Positions 35,832-47,600 of a DNA stretch of 64,000 nt are shown here, piece by piece. The notes below the pieces were generated by a model that was not told where the DNA came from, made no database searches, and saw only the letters and a list, made by a program, of their open reading frames with translations. The position numbers were made by a program, and so were the translations under genes. Within the stretch, counting starts at the first letter, position 1; each line of letters starts with the position of its first letter. The DNA is from Capitella teleta (lineage: Eukaryota; Annelida; Polychaeta; Capitellidae). The stretch covers positions 15,803 through 79,802 of the forward strand of contig KB298168.1 in assembly GCA_000328365.1 (NCBI GenBank). The letters run 5' to 3'.

Positions 35832-37614
35832 ATGGAGCAGCAGAACGAACCTACAGAAATCTCTGCATCTCCACAGATGTCCACTGAACCTACCATTGAA
35901 GTACCCGGTGATCGGACCTCAGAGACACCTGCTAAGGATGTCAGTTTGGTGCCATATGCAGAAGAATCGAATGAGGAAAGAGTCGAAAGCCCAGAAATGG
36001 CGACACTGGAGTCTACGAGTGTTGACCAAGTGCCCACTGACACTGTTGAGAATGAGACAACATTTTCAGAGTATCGCAAACCTGAGGAGAATGACCTCGT
36101 GGAATCTTCAGATAGTTCAGAGTCAGACTTTGATTTTCCAGTTCAAGGGAATAAATCGGGCTCAGATGATGAACATGAAGAGAAGAAAGCAAGGAATGAT
36201 CCGGATAAAGTCAAAGCTTTTGGTTCTGTGCGTACCAAAGGAGAGGCAACGCTAGACGTCAGTTGAAATTTGTATTTACATAATTATATGAATATTCGGG
36301 ATTTATATTTTTTTAGGATTTACCGCCAATTGGTGAACTGAAAATCACCATTGGAGACAATGTCAACCTGACTCATCTTGGTGAAATCATGTCTATTGTT
36401 GGAGTTCTTGGTGGGTTATTTATTTATTATATTTATTTATTATTATTTTTGTTCTCACATTTATAATTCTAATTTAAAGTTGTTGTGAAGTCAAAACAAG
36501 GCGTTCCAGCACTGGATGATGGCACAATATTGTTCAACGCTGATCGCAAAGTTCTCGGACAGGTCAGTTTTCTTGATCATTTTATTAATCAGGTTAATTA
36601 CCAAAGACGATTATTAGGTCTTTGAGACGCTAGGACCTGTTATGTCTCCCTTCTATTCTGTGCGTTTCAACTCTGCAGCTGAAATTGAGGAGAAGAATCT
36701 TCATACCGGAACTACAGTTTTTTATGCGGCCGACATGTCAGAATACACTCACTATGTATTTTTGTCTCAAATTCAGAGGTGACACATTTCACAACTTTGT
36801 CGTGATCGATTGCTAATATTCATTTCTATTTTTAGAATGCACGGTTCAGATGCATCTTGGGAGAATAATAATGAGCCCCCAGCTCAAGTAACTCTCTTAT
36901 TTCCCTTACCATTTTTGTCTGTATCATTTTCTCCTTTGCCTTTAGCATCTGGATTATTCGGATGATGAGCAAGAGAGAAGTGCGAAGAGAGAAAGAGTGA
37001 GACAGAGCAGAAATAACCGACAGGAGAAGAGTGATGAAGAAGACGAAGAGGAGAAGGAAGATAACGAAGCTAAACCCAAACGCTTTCCACGAAAACGAGG
37101 CCGAGGGGGTCGTCAGCATGACAACAGTCACCGGGGTCATCACCATGACAACAACAGAGGTAATGAATACTGTGTTAGCATGGTTTCTTGAATGTACTTC
37201 ATTTTTCTTTCTCCAGGCAATAAACCAAAATTTCCCAGTGCTGAGTTTGAAAACCCGTTCTTGAAAGTGTGGCCACCTCCTAACGACGCACAACACCAGT
37301 GGAGCGACAACACCCCGCAACCCAACTCATATGGCATCATGCCAGAGGCAAACTCCTACACCCCACCCCCTCGTTTCCATGGATACAATCCCAATCAGCC
37401 CCCTCCTGGATATCCCTACCAGTCCTCTCCATACCCTCCCCCACCCCCTCCCATGGACGTGCGTTACATGCAGAGTAATGCCCCCGACCAGTCGCACTTT
37501 GCCCCTCGTCACTTTCCCCCCAGCTACGGTCCTCCCCAACCATCACAATTTGGACAACAGCCAAGATTTCCGGATTACCGACTGCAGTCAAACAACTGGC
37601 ACGGACAACAGTAA
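35832..37614 (+). CDS. NAF1: H/ACA ribonucleoprotein assembly factor NAF1, 7 exons, 475 residues
   Basis: Exons: 35832-36257, 36317-36410, 36480-36562, 36618-36778, 36836-36887, 36946-37159, 37217-37614; all phases join. NAF1 holds dyskerin-NOP10-NHP2 during nuclear assembly of H/ACA snoRNPs and telomerase RNP and is later replaced by GAR1. The N-terminus is acidic and Ser-rich. The Gar1/Naf1 core begins at VRTKGEATLDDLPPIGEL and includes LGEIMSIVG, GTILFNADRKVLGQVFETLG and GPVMSPFYSVRFNS, followed by KGSDASW-like HGSDASWENNNEPP and HLDYSDDE. An Arg/Lys/Glu-rich segment and a Pro-rich tail (PPPPPPMDV) complete it, as in human NAF1 (494 residues). All introns are 55-69 bp. Two donors read GTCAGT. 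Confidence 0.95.
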
Positions 37615-37625
37615 CATATTTGGGA

Positions 37626-37645
37626 AATAAACAGTTATTTTTATT
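37626..37645. terminator. Facing poly(A) signals of the convergent NAF1 and ankyrin/SOCS genes
   Basis: AATAAA at 37626-37631 serves NAF1 on the plus strand; TTTATT at 37640-37645 is AATAAA for the minus-strand gene. The two stop codons are only 143 bp apart, so the 3' UTRs must nearly touch or overlap. Confidence 0.65.
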
Positions 37646-37756
37646 AATGAAAATGATTACATGATTCTATTTTTTTTGGTAAGGTCAAAAGTCAACACGC
37701 TAACTGGCAGTGAATTCATTGGCACACAGAGGTAAAGTTGAAACACAAGAACACAT

Positions 37757-40700
37757 TCAAAGGGGTTCCATGCACAACTCCTTATGCATTAGAATAAAAT
37801 CTTTCAGTCGCGATGGTAACGGCAGCAACTGAACGTTAGCCAGAAGCTGTGACCCTAAAGTCTCGCGTATGACCCCTCTGCACTCCAGCTGTAGCCCTCT
37901 TGGCGTTGACAAGACGGTCGTGAAGACAGCCGCGTGTTTCGCTAAGACCGCGTCTGAGAGGTTGGCGTCTTGCGCGTACTGAGTGCGGAACATGAGGTCT
38001 CTGAGCGTGCGTATGGTTTGCCCTGAGATGCGTGGCGTGGCCAACAGAATCAGCTTCATGCATCCAAAGTCGTCGTTACGCATTGCTGAGCACAGGGGCT
38101 CCAGTTCCAAATGGGGATGGGGATCACTGTAGGCACGGCAACATCGCTTGCGCTGTAGTGGCGACATCTGGTGGGGGGCCGTGGGATTAGCTCCGTGGTA
38201 GACGAGAGTCCGAGCAACCTTCGGATGTTTGGAATCGACAGCCAAGTATAATGCCGAGACACCAAGGTCTGACAGCTGAAAATGGAAGCAGTAACAAAAT
38301 ATGCAAATCACTCTTAGCATAGCAGGACCTTGTTAACATCTGCACCAGCTGCCAACAGCAGCTGTGTTATGCTTTCAAATCCATGCACAGCAGCTGCATG
38401 TAGTGGGATATGAGAAAGCCCAGCATTGACGTCAATGTCTCTGTGCTTCAAGAGGGTTGAAACCATGTCTTCAGAGCCCTTATCACAAGCAACCCATAAC
38501 GGAGTGTCTCCTTCAAAATTTGACAAATTGACGTCACAACCTATCAGGTTAAGAATTATATTAAATTAGCATGATGCGATTACTGTTGCAAACCAGCTTT
38601 GAGAACTAAATCCGCCGCTTGAATATAATCATTGGAAATGGCAGAAAACAGAGGCGTAGCACCCTTGTCTTTCTCCTGGACATCCACCCGAGTCCCTGCG
38701 CCAACCAGCTGCTCAATTATCTGTTTGAAGAAATAGTTTTCACTTTTCAGTACATGCCCATGAACTTCAATTCTTGGTTCAGATCTAGTGACATTTCTTA
38801 CTCGGATATCTGTCCGATTAGCGATGGCTTTGTGTAACGGCAGTTCATTCTTAAAATTGGTTTTATTCACATCGCATCCTACGGAAGAAAGGAAGGTTAT
38901 CCGGTTTTATTTCTTTATGTTTATAACCGACCTGCAGCAATTAACATGCGCATAATTTCATGGTTACCGCCAAAGACTGCCCCATGAAGCGGAGTATCTC
39001 CTTCTTTAGTGACGAGGTCAAACTGTACTCCATGCTTCAGCAGCAACTGCACAACTTCTAATTAACCAGACGCATATTAACCTAGGACTTCTCTTTGACC
39101 TTTGACTGACCTATTTCATGTCCAGATGCCGCTTGATAAATAGGTGTCCATCCTTCCCAATCACGGACATTTAACGAACACTTTGCTTCAACAAGAGCGC
39201 GAACGACGGACAACTGATTTATTGCTTCACCAAAATACTGAGTGGCTGCGGGAGAAATTAATGAGGTCTTCAGTGGAATCATTATGTAATACAGTAATTA
39301 CCCAGGCGTATGGCACAGTGAATGGCAGTTTGGCGATATTCGTTGTCATAAATATCGAGGTCACAGCCGGATGCTATGAGGAGGTGAACGACATCAAAGT
39401 GTTGTGCTTTGATGGCATCTGGGGAAAATAAATAAAATGGCATCTGTTTAAATAAATGTAGAAAAGTCTTCAACTTCCTAGCACATTGAGCAAATGATTA
39501 CCCAATAGTGGTGAATAACCTCTTGTGTCTCGGAGGTTCAAATCAGCTTTGGCAGATATTAGCTCTTTAACGATTTCTACAAAACCAGACACAGCAGCAA
39601 AGTACACAGCTGTCCGCCCGTACTGTTCCTGTATGTTGATATTGCAACCTGGGAAGAAAAAAAATCATAACTGATGTAAAAATGGAAATCATCTACACTC
39701 ACCACCCATTATAAGCAACTTCACAATGTCTAAATACTGGAGCTGAGCAGCCACAATCAACGGTGTTCTGCGTTCGCCATCCAGTGCATCAAGGTCAGCA
39801 CCCGCATCAATCAGAAGCGTTACAATGGCAGTCTGTCCGGCAGCTACAGCCACCGCCAACGGTGACTGCCTCAGTCCATTGTACAAGTTGATATTACAAT
39901 CGGCAGAAATCAGGGTCGCTGCAATTTCACTTAATCCCAGCTGAGCAGCCAGGTGGAGAGGAGTGTCATCATTGTTGTTGGCTTTGTCCATATCGGCTCC
40001 TTTGTTGAGCAGAGTTTTGACTATTTCTTCTTGGTTGTTGACCACTGCTAGAGATAGCAGCGACATGTTGTCAACATTGCTTTGGTCAACGTCCCCTGGA
40101 CATGCCAGAAGGAGGCTGCAAATTTCTTGGCAGCCTTTTGGTATTGCAAGCTGAAGAGCAGTGACCCCACCGTAATGAAAGTGGATATCAATCCCTCCAT
40201 CAATGCTCTCTCTAACTGTGGCCTCATCATTCGATCTGATTGCATCGTGAAGCTTCCGAATTGTTCTTCGCTTCTGTCGCTTCTCGTACATACGCTGCTT
40301 GTGCTCTGAAAAACATAAAATAAAATTTTGTAATTAGCACAGGTGACCCTCGAAAAACAATAGGGAAAGGCGCGGTTAAAACGGAATCATAACGTCCGCA
40401 ATAATCAATGCCGATTTCACGATTGTAGCCACCGAGTTACAGCTAGACCTAGTTAGGCTAGCTGCATTCTGCAGCCATGATCTGTGGGGATGATGGGGAA
40501 GCAAGACAGCTTTAACTACTATAGGGAGCTCCTACCTATAGGAAGCTATAGTAATTTGGTGGCTACAACCGAGAATTCGGGTACATGTTATTCTTCCGCT
40601 GGTTATCATAACGTACAATTCTTCAGACTATTTTACCGATTACAGCAGACTCCCAATGGTTCCACAGGAGTAAAGCGACAAAAATTGTGCCGAGAGTAGA

Positions 40701-40828
40701 TCCTTGAGGGATGCAACTGTTTCTAATATTCGTGTAACTAATCTTGCATCAGCTTAATTTTGAACGCCAGAGCAAATGATCCGAAATTCCACAAATTCCT
40801 TCTTATGCTAACCTTTTTCGGACTCCAT
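37757..40828 (-). CDS. Ankyrin-repeat and SOCS-box protein (ASB-like), 9 exons, about 719 residues
   Basis: Exons (minus): 40828-40813, 40305-39703, 39649-39502, 39418-39302, 39245-39111, 39057-38932, 38878-38594, 38540-38329, 38275-37757. After a short charged start (MESEKEHKQRMYEKRQKRR) come about 14 ankyrin repeats with clear cores, e.g. DDTPLHLAAQLGLSEIAATL and GDTPLWVACDKGSEDMVSTL. The C-terminus (PRGLQLECRGVIRETLG, then LPLPSRLKDFIL) is a SOCS box, the motif that recruits Elongin B/C and Cullin 5, so this is a likely substrate receptor of a Cul5 ubiquitin ligase. Exon 3 has one extra A in an AAAA run near 39599-39602 that shifts the frame between TAVYF and AAVSGF; all other exons are clean, so a consensus error is likely. 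Donors GTCAGT, GTCGGT and GTCCTG occur. Confidence 0.85.
40423..40568. repeat. Fold-back element in the ankyrin gene's first intron, flanked by 10-bp direct repeats
   Basis: TTGTAGCCACC (40423-40433) pairs with GGTGGCTACAA (40558-40568), and weaker pairing continues inward. ATCATAACGT occurs at 40386-40395 and again at 40605-40614 in the same orientation, about the spacing expected of a target duplication or an extended unit. Confidence 0.5.
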
Positions 40829-41351
40829 CTCCAAATCATAACGCACTGGGATCATCTCTTGCTTTAATTTCCATAAAAGAACTGTATTGCCATAAATATA
40901 TGTGAGTTATAAAGTTACACTTGAGCCATAATAATGTCATAATTTAACGTGATTTTCCAATCATATTAAATGGTATATTAACACCACACCAGAGTTGAAT
41001 CGATAATCAAAAATGAAACACGTTATGATCCAAAAACAAAATGACCGCTCCCTTTGTTTACAAATTGATGGAACCACGTGCTGGTTGTCAGAACATTACA
41101 CAACCCCTTGAAACGGCATTGCATAAATGGGATGCAATGCTGAATTTCCGTGTCAGTCAGCAGTTGAACTTATATAAAAGCTTGTTTTCAACGGCACTCG
41201 ACAGCAAGATCTGCAAATTACAAAGCTGAACGTACCCGATCGTTGTGAATCTACTGTTCTTCGATCAAACCGACACTCACCGAGATCTTGCGTCTTTCCG
41301 CCCTACCGTTACGAGCCTACTCTGTGAGTCTGTGACCAGACAACCGTCACA
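40829..41351. promoter_or_regulatory. Bidirectional promoter region, ankyrin/SOCS gene and HEAT gene
   Basis: 523 bp separate two divergent start codons. It contains TCATAACG at 40836 and its reverse complement at 41021. A plus-strand frame (41041-41229) has no known motif. Confidence 0.45.
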
Positions 41352-41723
41352 ATGAGCAAGTTGAATTCCCGAGAAGCCATTCGTCTGTTGCGAGAGACTG
41401 AGGACATTGACACCCTGGTCGATCTGACTAGGCACGAAGATCCTCTCGTCCGGCAGAAAGCGTTGAAAGAAATGTGTCCGTGCCACGTTCAAATCGACGT
41501 CCCCGAATTCTGGGCAAGAATCGTGGAGATGATGGATGACCCCGACCAGCGAGTGCGATTGCAAGTCCTGCACAACATGTGTGACGGATCTCCACCTCAT
41601 CTGGAAGGAGACGTCGCCGATGCCCTCGACCAGTTCAATCGTGACAAGGACCCTCAGATTAGGCGCATGGCCCACAAGGCACTGACTGCGTACAGAAAGA
41701 AAGGAAAGTGGAATGTCTTGTGA
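41352..41723 (+). CDS. Intronless HEAT-repeat protein, 123 residues
   Basis: A single uninterrupted frame with start context GTCACAATG and a poly(A) signal (AATAAA at 41871). The protein consists of three to four HEAT-like helical repeats: DPLVRQKALKEMCP, DPDQRVRLQVLHNMCDG and DPQIRRMAHKALTAY, with a basic end (RKKGKWNVL). The D-P-x-V-R-x-x-A pattern is that of PBS-lyase/HEAT_2 repeats. The function is unknown; such small all-helical proteins are usually protein-binding scaffolds. Its lack of introns stands out among intron-rich neighbours, which could mean a retrocopy or a transferred gene, although small intronless genes are common. Confidence 0.75.
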   Translation: MSKLNSREAIRLLRETEDIDTLVDLTRHEDPLVRQKALKEMCPCHVQIDVPEFWARIVEMMDDPDQRVRLQVLHNMCDGSPPHLEGDVADALDQFNRDKDPQIRRMAHKALTAYRKKGKWNVL

Positions 41724-41870
41724 TTCACCTGCTAACTTTGGCGTCTTTATATTTGAGTAATATGCGTGTATATTATGTTATGTTCTTTTATTTTATTGTA
41801 TATTATTATATTGATTCGACCCTGTTCTATCAGAATTGTCTTCACGTGTTGTTTTCTCATATTTTATAAC

Positions 41871-41876
41871 AATAAA
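41871..41876 (+). terminator. Poly(A) signal of the HEAT gene
   Basis: AATAAA 148 bp after the stop codon; a pure poly(T) run follows at 41911-41939. Confidence 0.6.
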
Positions 41877-41908
41877 CTATTGAAGTAAATTCGGTAATTC
41901 TAAATTAC

Positions 41909-41939
<31 letters not shown>

Positions 41940-44665
41940 GATTAGTACAGTAAATCTAACTTAAAAGCGTCTCGAACCCGGACATAATTACAACACGAGA
42001 TATTTTTATACCATTCGACCCAGAAATGAATGTACTTTCACATACTAGGCCTAAAATTTAATTTTAAAAAAATCGTTTTGGGGGAAATACGTCAAATTTT
42101 GGCATAATTAGATAGATTTACGTCCTTTTCGAACCACCACCATGTCAAAGCCAATCTGCCTTGAGCCATTGCGTGTTAATTGTTGAGCCATTGCGTTCGA
42201 AAAAAGACATGATCATAACGTGTTCCGGGGTTTCTCGGTGCGTTGTGATTTCTGTAATCAACCGCGTTGAAGTCTACAAAACTAAATTATCAAAGTGGTC
42301 GACCCCCCGTGGATGTCAGCCAATTAACCGGTGCATGCCTTACACAATATTCGTTGAATCGTAACTGGAATGCGTGTGTTTCCACGTCGTTCTCGTAGTA
42401 AGAGATGAGCACTTGACTTTGTCAATTCGTGGCAACGCAATTAAAACGCCTCTTGTGTCTGTATTCTCCGGCATGATTCGGTGTCCAAAGAAGTTCGATG
42501 TACATAGCGATGGAAGCATTAATCTGGTGTTGATTTCAGAGGCCAGAAAGAACTCTGTACTTTGGCACCAATACTCAGTATTTCGCGTATCGCTATGCGC
42601 CAGGCATAATTGAATAGATTCACCTACTCGTAAAACTATCTGTAATTAAAGTATAAAGTATATTTTTGTCGGCGATCGAGTGGCATCATGCTGTTGGTCA
42701 CCAGTGGAGGCGAAAGCGGCGGAAGCCAATCAAAGGCAGGCATTCAAGGTCAAAGGTCGTCTATTGATGATGCGCATATTGGTTGCCATGGCAAGATTCA
42801 CGGATGGTTGCGTGGTAACCACTAACTGGTAACCGCAAGGCAACAAGCATATTAAATGCTAATATTATTAGGCTAACGGTGTCTCCTTCGCACATACTTG
42901 GAACACAATTAAAGGAAATTATCACTTCGATCTGCTCTCACACTAATTATGGTGAATGAAGCAATTTACATATATGATGACCGAATTTATTTGTTTAAAA
43001 TTAGTAATATTCGTGTAAACCGCATAACATTAACCATATCAAGGGCACTCAATTACTAAATATTTTAAAATATTTAAACCAGCATAAAGATTTTCGAGTA
43101 CTACATTATAATTATAGTCTATAAAATTAGCCAAAACGATCAAATTTCATCGTCGTTGAATATTCAATAAATGATATCAAAACATATATTCGACAATTAA
43201 AGATGCGATGCAACGAAGTAATTTGCTTACAACGGTTATAATTTCCCACCAGTATTTGTCATCTCAATTTAAAGAGTTTGCACATAGCAATGAACAATGA
43301 ACATTCGAGATGTGACTGTGTTATCGATTAATCAGTACTTCATAAAGTAGTCATTATGACTTCATCTAAAAATAAATTTGTTATGTTCTCAGTTGTTCTG
43401 ATTTCTGTGCAGCAGAAATAATGTTCATCTTTATTCTTGAAGTGCATGCAGTCTATAATTATTATAATTATTATAATTATTTGCATTCAACAGACGCTTT
43501 ATATTCCAGGTACAATGCAATACATTTAAAACCCTCCTTCGCCATTTTCACGGAATAAAGATATGACGTATAATTATGACGTATAATTATGACGTATAAT
43601 TATGTTAAACTAAAAAGCGTAACAAAAATATTTAAAAGAATGCATGTAAAATTGCAATTACCATTGAGTGCATAATTAACTTCCTGAAATAACGTTGCAA
43701 ATTTGCAAGAGATGAATTTTAATCCCAAAGACAGCACTCGCAATCACAATAACGCACAGCAAAACTTTCCCGTTATTTTGACAAATTGATAAATAAATAG
43801 AAATAAAAATGAGCCCGTTCCCCTTCTACAACAAAGTGATGCGGGAGCGAGACTCCATTTGTAGCCAAAGTAGCACGCTTTCAATTAGTGTGTAGCATCG
43901 GCCATTAACTTGTTTCCCAAATATTTTAATCCTCATAACAGAATCAACAGAATCGCCCGCATTTGCTTCCAGCGAACCGCTCTCCGCCCACCCCCTACCC
44001 CCGGCTTCCTCCACTTCGATCAAAGCAGTTTAGTTAAACGAGATACCGGTTCTTTTCTCGCAGGTGTCGACAGCAATTTAAGCCGAAAGCAATCGCTTCA
44101 CTGGGCGATAATTTATGCGTCTAGGGGGCCGGGCTAGGTGTAGGGATATCACTTCTCAACCAATCACAAGCGAGCTAACTTAGAGAGGTAGGCGTATAGT
44201 CCGCGGCACCCGAACTTATCCAAACCAGATGTGAAATTGACCCTCTGGAAATCAGGATTCACTCCTTCACCGGCAACTTTGACAGAGTTTATTTCAACTC
44301 GAACGAAGGCCAGGGATTCTCATACAAATATCGGATCTACTTTCACAACGAGGTTTTAATTAGAACTGATTGTGGCATTCTGGATAGTTCCTGAAGCGCG
44401 ATTTTCACCCGTTGACTGATGCCAAAGTTCTCGCGGCGAAGACATCAGAGAAGAGGAAAAAGAGGACAAATTATCCGGTGCGAAATCTCTCGCATCGCGG
44501 CTGCATCTGCCAAGTGTCGAGTGTTCAGTGAGCGAGTTGCGCTCTTCGTGGCTGCGTTCCGTGGTCGCTGACTATTTAGGTTTGGGACGCGGGGAGCGAG
44601 TCGTTCTTGCGTCTTAGCGCATGGAGTGAGCAACGTCTTCAGAGGATACGACGAATTTCTTGGAC
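41940..44665. other. Intergenic and 5' region of netrin
   Basis: No coding exon. Features: TCATAACG at 42213; a cluster with a DR1 site (42747) and an X-box (42782); a threefold 13-bp repeat GACGTATAATTAT at 43564-43600; a GC-rich stretch from about 43960 to the netrin ATG with a CCAAT box (CCAATCAC at 44160), likely promoter plus 5' UTR. Confidence 0.5.
42747..42795 (+). promoter_or_regulatory. Candidate regulatory cluster: DR1 nuclear-receptor site plus RFX X-box
   Basis: AGGTCAAAGGTCG (42747-42759) is followed by GGTTGCCATGGCAAG (42781-42795), close to the palindromic X-box GTTGCCATGGCAAC bound by RFX factors. It lies about 1.9 kb upstream of the netrin start. Confidence 0.45.
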
Positions 44666-47600
44666 ATGGCTCTGCTGACCACGTTGTGTGCGTGTTTGGT
44701 GCTAGGGGCAGCAGCCCCAGTTGAATCCGCGTCGTTTCTCACCAGCTTTGATTCGGAATTGGATTCGCCGCCTGATCCATGTTATGACGAACAAGGTAAC
44801 CCTCGCAAGTGCATACCTGAGTTCATCAATGCCGCATTCAACCGACAAGTCACTGCATCTTCCACATGTGGCAAGCCTCCCTCGCGGCTGTGCGAGACGT
44901 CGGCCGACAAGGACGGCAAACGCCAGACGAGCTGTTTCGTCTGTGACGATGGCGACGAGCGATGGGCCCACCCTTCCTCCTTTCTCACCGACCTCAACAA
45001 TCCGAATAACCTGACCTGTTGGATCTCAGAACCAGTCACACAGCACCATGACAACGTCACGCTCACCTTGAGTCTGGGTAAGAAGTACGAAATCACCTAC
45101 GTCAGTCTGCAATTCTGCTCGGCTCGACCAGATTCGATGGCCATCTACAAGTCGATGGATTACGGCAAGACCTGGGTCCCTTTCCAGTTCTACTCTTCGC
45201 AATGCAATGCAGTTTACGACAAGAGCCCTGGAGGACTGATCACCAAGGCTAATGAACAGGAGGCCCTTTGCACGGACGCTTACAGCAACATCGACCCTCA
45301 CAAGGGCGCCCGTGTCGCCCTGAGCACCCTGGAGGGAAGACCGTCTGCGTATGACTTCGACAACAGTCCCGTCCTGCAAGACTGGGTAACGGCGACGGAC
45401 GTACGCGTTGTCTTCAACAGACTGAGAGCCCCGGACGCCCGACTGAGTAACGACCTGCATGACATAGCAATCGGAAACGGAGAACAAGCGACTGGTTCCT
45501 ATTACGCTCTGTCAGATTTCGCAGTCGGCGGCCGATGTAAATGCAACGGCCATGCGTATCGCTGCGTAGAGAACCGCGACGGAGAAATGTCGTGCGAATG
45601 CAAGCATAACACGGATGGCAAAGATTGCGAGAGATGCAAGCCATTCCACTACGACCGGCCGTGGGCCAGGGCCACAGCGCGGGAGGCCAACGAGTGTGTT
45701 CGTAAGTCGAAAACTTTATTATACTTTTCGTTTACCTTTTTTTACCGCTACAAGATTGTCAAAGGCAAGCTGTCATCCAATAAATTGCATCACTTTCCTG
45801 ACGACAGCCCGCATAACCCGATGATGATTTTTTTGTTTTCGCGAGTGTTTCCGATTTTCCGCGTTGACACCTGAACGGGCAATCGGAGCCAACATATCCG
45901 TTGTAATTAATTGTATTTATTCAGGTGGCTGCCCCCTATTAAAACTTCACAAATTATAAACTTATATAATTATAGAGATATACTATTACTGCATAGCAAT
46001 CACCGCCGTCATATTTCACTCCAAGTGTCCTGAAAGGAGTGTGTTGTTGCATTCGAGTGTTTGCCGTAGCACTTCTTCCGAGACTCGTACTCCTCTCGTG
46101 CTCGGGGCGCGACAATATTCGCACTCAACACGCTCTCCAACATCTCAGACGGCGATAAACTTCGCGACTTTGCGATTGAAACATCATCATGTGACAGACT
46201 TCTGCCATTTTTCCTTTTTTCTTGCAACGAATCTCTCCGAGTATTTTGGAGCAATATATTACGCTTACGATTTTAAGCTAAAATTATTATATATTTTTGA
46301 AGAACATTAGTGCAGTAATAATTTCACATCATCGTATATTTTATCGTACTCGCTTATGATCCATTATATTAATAGATCACTCTGAAATTATTCGCACATT
46401 CACGTGGCATCTCCATCGTGGTGCCAAAGTGCATGCGACCAGATCACACGCATGTGTTCTCGATCAGAGAGAAATTCCTTCACCAGGTGTCCGTTACGAA
46501 CATGGTCAGCGCCTCGGGTCCCGATTATCACAAACATCGAAGTCTTAACCGTAAATCTCACATTAATATGCAGATCGAACCAATGAATATTCATTGGGGA
46601 CATGATTATAATTTAATTTCGTCATCTGTTCTCAAAACCGCGGTCTTTCGTTGTGGGGTTTCGTTCCGTACAAAAACTCATTGTAGATGCAACTGGCTAG
46701 CCAGTCTGACCTCTCTATGCGCTGACCTTGAGTACTGGGAAATGAATACCGATATCAAGGTAACGCATACGTGATACTCCTCATGATGAATCCGAAAGGG
46801 GGCTTTGAATTGAACGACGAATTCTATGAAATGAAATCCAGCTCAAAATTCTGCGTCACGAACAGTCAACAGTGGAATGCGACTGTAAATAACACACGAA
46901 CACAAGATTACTACAACTCTAGGCCCTCTCTCTTATAGGGCGAGTCAAGACACTGCCTTTGACAATCAACATTTTAATTTATTTGTATTTAATTATTGCA
47001 TGCATTTTCTCGTTACTCCCGGGAAAGATTTCGATGAATCAATTTGCAATACTAGAATTTAAAGTATAATTATTTGTTGCGATTTGTTTCTTGAGTATTT
47101 TTAAGTTATGGTCGGGATATTTTTCATGTGTAGATCTAATTATTGTTATGATAACGACTTTAATCAATTGATGATTAGGATTAAAGGGTCGAATCGGAAG
47201 GTCAATGAACGCAAGCGAACACAGTGCAGTTTACATTTAACTCCCCGACAAGAAACTTAACTCACGACGTGTGAACTTCGCAATTTTAACCAATTTCTTT
47301 TTGTTGTGCTGATTAATATTAATGAAGCTAATAATGGTGAAGCTAATTATCATAATTTATGCTAATGCGTGAGTTTTTACATTAATTTTTACTCCATGCT
47401 TGTTTCCACAACAACAAACTCTACAAATTTTAATTCCCGACGGCTTTTATTTGAACTTGGAGCAGTGGCACCTTGTGGTCCGCGGAGAAGATTTGCCGGG
47501 CGTCGCTACTAACCATGCGTTGTACTACTAACCAACCAAAATGGCTTTCTAATCCTACTGCACTGTGTATGTTTGTGTGTATTCAATTACAGCATGCGCG

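Noticed and set aside
45702-45874. Continuation of the netrin exon 1 frame to a stop at 45874
   Set aside because: The donor GTAAGT at 45702 and the joining of LE2 exons in phase show it to be intron; the extra residues do not look like a netrin.
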